Source: Candidimonas nitroreducens (GTDB taxonomy: Bacteria; Pseudomonadota; Gammaproteobacteria; Burkholderiales; Burkholderiaceae_B). From it: 64,000 nt of DNA. The translations under genes were made by a program, and so were the position numbers. The stretch lies in contig NZ_NJIH01000004.1 in the NCBI RefSeq assembly GCF_002209565.1, forward strand, positions 248,001-312,000. Direction: 5' to 3'. The notes beneath the pieces were generated by a model, which did not search any database, had not been told where the DNA came from, and was given only the letters and a program-made list of their open reading frames with translations. Shown here piece by piece: positions 61,453-64,000 of this stretch (the first letter of the stretch is position 1; the number at the start of each line of letters is the position of its first letter).

Positions 61453-62550
61453 TCAGGCTCCCAGAATCTTACCGTGGCGCACGAAAGGCAGCGAGGCCAC
61501 TTCGGCGGGCACCCATTTGCCGCGGATCTCGACCTCGACGCGCTCGCCGGGTTGCGCCTGGCCGTCTATGCGCGCCATGGCGATCGACACGCCCATGGTG
61601 GGCGACATGGTGCCGCTGGTGACTTCGCCGCCGCCCTGCGCCGTGCGCACGGCCATGTGGGCGCGCATCACGCCGCGCTCCAGCAGCCGCAGGCCGACCA
61701 GCGTGCGCGCCGCGGGCACTTGCTCGATGGCGGCGCGGCCTATGAAGGCGCGGCCCAGGTCTTTCAGGGACACGGTCCAGGCCAGGCCGGATTCCTGCGG
61801 CTGCACGAAGTCGTCCATGTCCTGGCCATACAGGTTCATGCCGGCCTCCAGGCGCAGCGTGTCGCGCGCGCCCAGGCCGCAGGGCCGCACGCCATGAGCC
61901 GCCAGGTCGCGCCACAGGGCCTCGGCCTGGCCCGCCGGCAGCACGACCTCGAAGCCGTCCTCGCCGGTATAGCCGGTGCGGGCCACCAGCGTGTCTGCGT
62001 CGACACGCACACCATTGAAGGGGGTAAGGTCGCGCGTGGCGGCTTCCCAGGCGGGGCGCGCCTGCCAGACCTTGGCGCGGGCGTTCGGGCCCTGCACGGC
62101 GATCATGGCGCAGTCGCGGCGCGGCTGCAGGCTGATGTCGAAATGCCCGGCCGCGGCCACGCGGCGCATCCAGGCCAGGTCTTTGTGCGCGGTGGCGGCG
62201 TTGACCACGATGCGCCACTCGTCTTCGGCGAAGAAATAGACGATCAGGTCGTCGACGACGCCGCCCTCGAAATTCAGCATGCACGAATACAGGGCCTTGC
62301 CGGGCGCGGTGAGGCGCGCCACGTCGTTGGCCAGCAGGCGGCGCAGGAACGGCCGGGCGCCGGGCCCGCGCAGGTCGATATTCAGCATGTGGGACACATC
62401 GAACATGCCGGCGTCGCGGCGCACGGCGTGGTGTTCTTCCAGCTGCGAGCCGTAGGCCAGCGGCATTTCCCAGCCGCCGAAATCGACCATCTTGGCGCCG
62501 GCCTCGACGTGGACGGAATACAGGGGGGTGCGTTCGAGCGCAGAGGACAT
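61453..62550 (-). CDS. gcvT: Aminomethyltransferase (T-protein)
   Basis: 365 residues. Start LERTPLYSVHVEAGAKMVDFGGWEMPLAYGSQLEEHHAVRRDAGMFDVSHM, then RTGYTGEDGFE and LRLEAGMNLYG, which match GcvT. It releases ammonia and makes 5,10-methylene-THF. The ATG at 62550 lies after GGAG and directly downstream of the tandem glycine riboswitch, which probably turns on the whole operon when glycine is abundant. Confidence 0.95.
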   Translation of the reverse strand: MSSALERTPLYSVHVEAGAKMVDFGGWEMPLAYGSQLEEHHAVRRDAGMFDVSHMLNIDLRGPGARPFLRRLLANDVARLTAPGKALYSCMLNFEGGVVDDLIVYFFAEDEWRIVVNAATAHKDLAWMRRVAAAGHFDISLQPRRDCAMIAVQGPNARAKVWQARPAWEAATRDLTPFNGVRVDADTLVARTGYTGEDGFEVVLPAGQAEALWRDLAAHGVRPCGLGARDTLRLEAGMNLYGQDMDDFVQPQESGLAWTVSLKDLGRAFIGRAAIEQVPAARTLVGLRLLERGVMRAHMAVRTAQGGGEVTSGTMSPTMGVSIAMARIDGQAQPGERVEVEIRGKWVPAEVASLPFVRHGKILGA

Positions 62551-62601
62551 GGAGACTCCGGACTGAGGTACGACAGTTTCAACAAGAATGTTGCGGATGT
62601 C

Positions 62602-62825
62602 GCCCTTCTGTCCTTTTGCCTGAGAGTTGGCTCGCGCAAAGCGAGCATTCACCTTCGGCGCCCGCGCGGCCGCCCCAAGGGCGTGGCGAGTCTCTCCAGA
62701 ATACCGCCCTGCCCCGGCCACAGGCCCCGGGCAATACACGGGCGGTACGGGGTGCCTGAGCGATTCTGGGCGAATTGCGCCTTCGGCGGCCGGGCATCTG
62801 CCGGCTCTCTCCCGCCGCGTGTAAT
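62602..62825 (-). ncRNA. Tandem glycine riboswitch upstream of gcvT
   Basis: Two gcvT-type aptamers lie in the leader, read on the minus strand. Aptamer 1 (about 62739-62825) has CGGGAGAGAGCC, the CCGCCGAAGGCGCAA core and CTCAGGCACC. Aptamer 2 (about 62606-62706) has CTGGAGAGACTC, GCGCCGAAGGTGAA and CTCTCAGGCAAAAGGACAG. The linker is about 32 bases. This matches the cooperative two-aptamer arrangement known for glycine riboswitches controlling gcv operons. A separate expression-platform hairpin was not resolved by eye. Confidence 0.93.
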
Positions 62826-62839
62826 GACGGCAAGGTGAA

Positions 62840-62869
62840 AGCATAACCCGAAATCCGGGCCGCCACCAA
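62840..62869 (-). promoter_or_regulatory. Promoter candidate of the gcv operon
   Basis: On the minus strand TTGGTG (62864-62869) and TATGCT (62840-62845) are separated by 18 bases, and transcription would begin just before the first glycine aptamer. The position fits the riboswitch leader. The rest of 62870-63093 shows no gene. Confidence 0.6.
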
Positions 62870-63093
62870 GCAGAGACCTGCCAGACACTTGCGCTTATGG
62901 CTAGGCAGCCACAAACGGCGACGCGGGGGCAGCGCCGCGCCACCCCCAGTGGACAGCGCAGCGTGCATAGGCGCGCAGGGTTTTCTGAAATATCCGAAGC
63001 GGCAATGGATATCTCGGCGCCGCGCACATGGGTGCGCAGACGCCTGCAACCAAGGCGGCACCGGGCACGCGCCGGCGCCTGCACCGGCGCGGC

Positions 63094-64000
63094 TCAACCG
63101 CCCGCGCGCAGCGCCTTGCCGCAGGCCATGCCCGAGGCCCAGGCCCATTGGAAGTTGTAGCCCCCCAGCCAGCCGGTCACGTCCAGCGCTTCGCCGATCA
63201 CATACAGGCCGGGCATGGCCCGCGCCTGCATGCTTTTCTGGTCTATGGCGCGGGTGTCGACTCCGCCGCGCATGACCTCGGCCTTTTTGTAGCCGGCGGT
63301 GCCGGTGGGCAACAGTTCCCAGCGATGGATGCGGGCGGCCAGCGCACGCAGCAGCTTGTCGGGAATGTCGGCCATGCGCATGGCGGCAAGGCTTGCGGCA
63401 GGCGCAGCACCGGCCCTTGCGGTACCCGCCTGGGCGGCGTCGGCCCGGATAGCACCGGGGCGCGCAGCGGCGGCTTGCGCGGCATCGCCCGCGCCACCGG
63501 GGCTCACCCGGATGCCCTCGTCCGCCTGCGCCAGCCATTGTTCTGCCAGGCGGCGCGGCCACAGGGCCGACAGAACCGAATGCAGTTGCTGCCGGTTGCC
63601 CGGCTTGGCGGCCAGCAGCTCCCGCTCCAGGTCGAGCTCCGGCGCCAGATCGAGCACGATCGGCTCGCCCGGGCTCCAGAAGCTGGATATCTGCAGAATG
63701 GCCGGCCCCGACAGGCCGCGGTGCGTAAATAGCAGGTCTTCGAGAAAGCGAGTCGCATGCTTGCCCGGGCCATGGCTGACCCCCGCTTCGAGCGCCACGC
63801 CGCTCAGCGCGCCGTAGGGCTGCCATTGCTGCGCATCGAATACCAGCGGCACCAGCGCCGGGCGCGGCTCGACGATCTTCAGGCCGAACTGGCGCGCCAC
63901 CCGCAAGGCGAAATCGGTGGCCCCGACCTGCGGCACCGCCATGCCGCCGCAGGCCAGCACCAGCTGCGCCGCGCGGATCTCGCCGGCCGACGTGCGCAGC
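63094..64000 (-). CDS. BaiN/HI0933-type FAD-dependent oxidoreductase (5' end beyond window)
   Basis: Partial gene: about 300 C-terminal residues are present and the start lies past base 64000. Signatures are VLACGGMAVPQVGATDFALRVA, PALVPLVFD, FTHRGLSGPAILQIS and, near the end, GEALDVTGWLGGYNFQWAWASGMACG, which are diagnostic for the HI0933/BaiN flavoprotein family. An Ala-rich insertion (around 63390-63510) interrupts the usual helical domain. The function in most bacteria is unknown. Confidence 0.88.
   Translation of the reverse strand, partial: LRTSAGEIRAAQLVLACGGMAVPQVGATDFALRVARQFGLKIVEPRPALVPLVFDAQQWQPYGALSGVALEAGVSHGPGKHATRFLEDLLFTHRGLSGPAILQISSFWSPGEPIVLDLAPELDLERELLAAKPGNRQQLHSVLSALWPRRLAEQWLAQADEGIRVSPGGAGDAAQAAAARPGAIRADAAQAGTARAGAAPAASLAAMRMADIPDKLLRALAARIHRWELLPTGTAGYKKAEVMRGGVDTRAIDQKSMQARAMPGLYVIGEALDVTGWLGGYNFQWAWASGMACGKALRAGG

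Overview
The window looks like a chromosomal segment of a high-GC betaproteobacterium of the Alcaligenaceae (Bordetella / Achromobacter / Pusillimonas neighbourhood). Three signs point there: three orphan Bug-type (TctC family) periplasmic receptors, a soxCDYZAXWB thiosulfate-oxidation cluster in betaproteobacterial order, and many catabolic operons each paired with a GntR or LysR regulator. No rRNA, tRNA, insertion sequence, prophage or CRISPR array was seen. The assignment comes from gene content only, not from a database search.

Layout. (1) 199-4915, plus: a possible short upstream peptide, an MFS exporter and a one-module NRPS (A-PCP-C). Its adenylation pocket reads like a beta-alanine code and its C domain has lost the second His of HHxxxDG. 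(2) 5088-6995: a Bug receptor divergent from a GntR regulator, with several TGGTA/TACCA operator-like sites between them. (3) 7118-17720, minus: a tightly overlapped catabolic operon, hyuA-hyuB-comD-like-comE-like-aminotransferase-aldehyde dehydrogenase-phzF, then Bug and an old-yellow-enzyme reductase, divergent from a LysR gene. Read in order, the enzymes form a route from a lactam or hydantoin to an amino acid, a 2-oxo acid, an aldehyde and a carboxylic acid. (4) 18960-28028, plus: a sugar-acid operon (IlvD-type dehydratase, enolase-superfamily enzyme, DapA-family aldolase, polar amino-acid type ABC importer, GntR, 2-hydroxyacid dehydrogenase) behind a perfect 22-bp palindrome. (5) 28025-37174: two LuxR-type regulators, a secreted LprI-like protein, nitroreductase, GST, thioesterase, bioB and a DMT exporter. 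(6) 37255-42878, minus: GntR-SDR-BKACE-Rieske oxygenase-Bug-HpaI aldolase, probably for an aromatic or keto-acid substrate. (7) 43392-46490, minus: moaC-moaD-moaE-moaB-moeA (molybdenum cofactor). (8) 46644-49679: a small secreted protein, a peroxiredoxin, an MFS transporter and a secreted DsrE-like protein. (9) 49825-57651, minus: soxCDYZAXWB. (10) 57907-62825, minus: gcvT-gcvH-gcvP under a tandem glycine riboswitch and closed by tandem terminators. (11) 63094-64000: the 3' part of a BaiN/HI0933-type flavoprotein running off the window.

How the parts connect. Molybdenum cofactor made by region 7 is needed by SoxC in region 9, so these neighbours share a task. Regions 2, 3, 4 and 6 are separate scavenging modules, each with its own uptake protein or importer, its own regulator and visible operator-like DNA. 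The least conventional parts are the predicted beta-alanyl NRPS and the Hyu/ComDE-like/aminotransferase/dehydrogenase operon. Their functions here are inferences from motifs and gene order.
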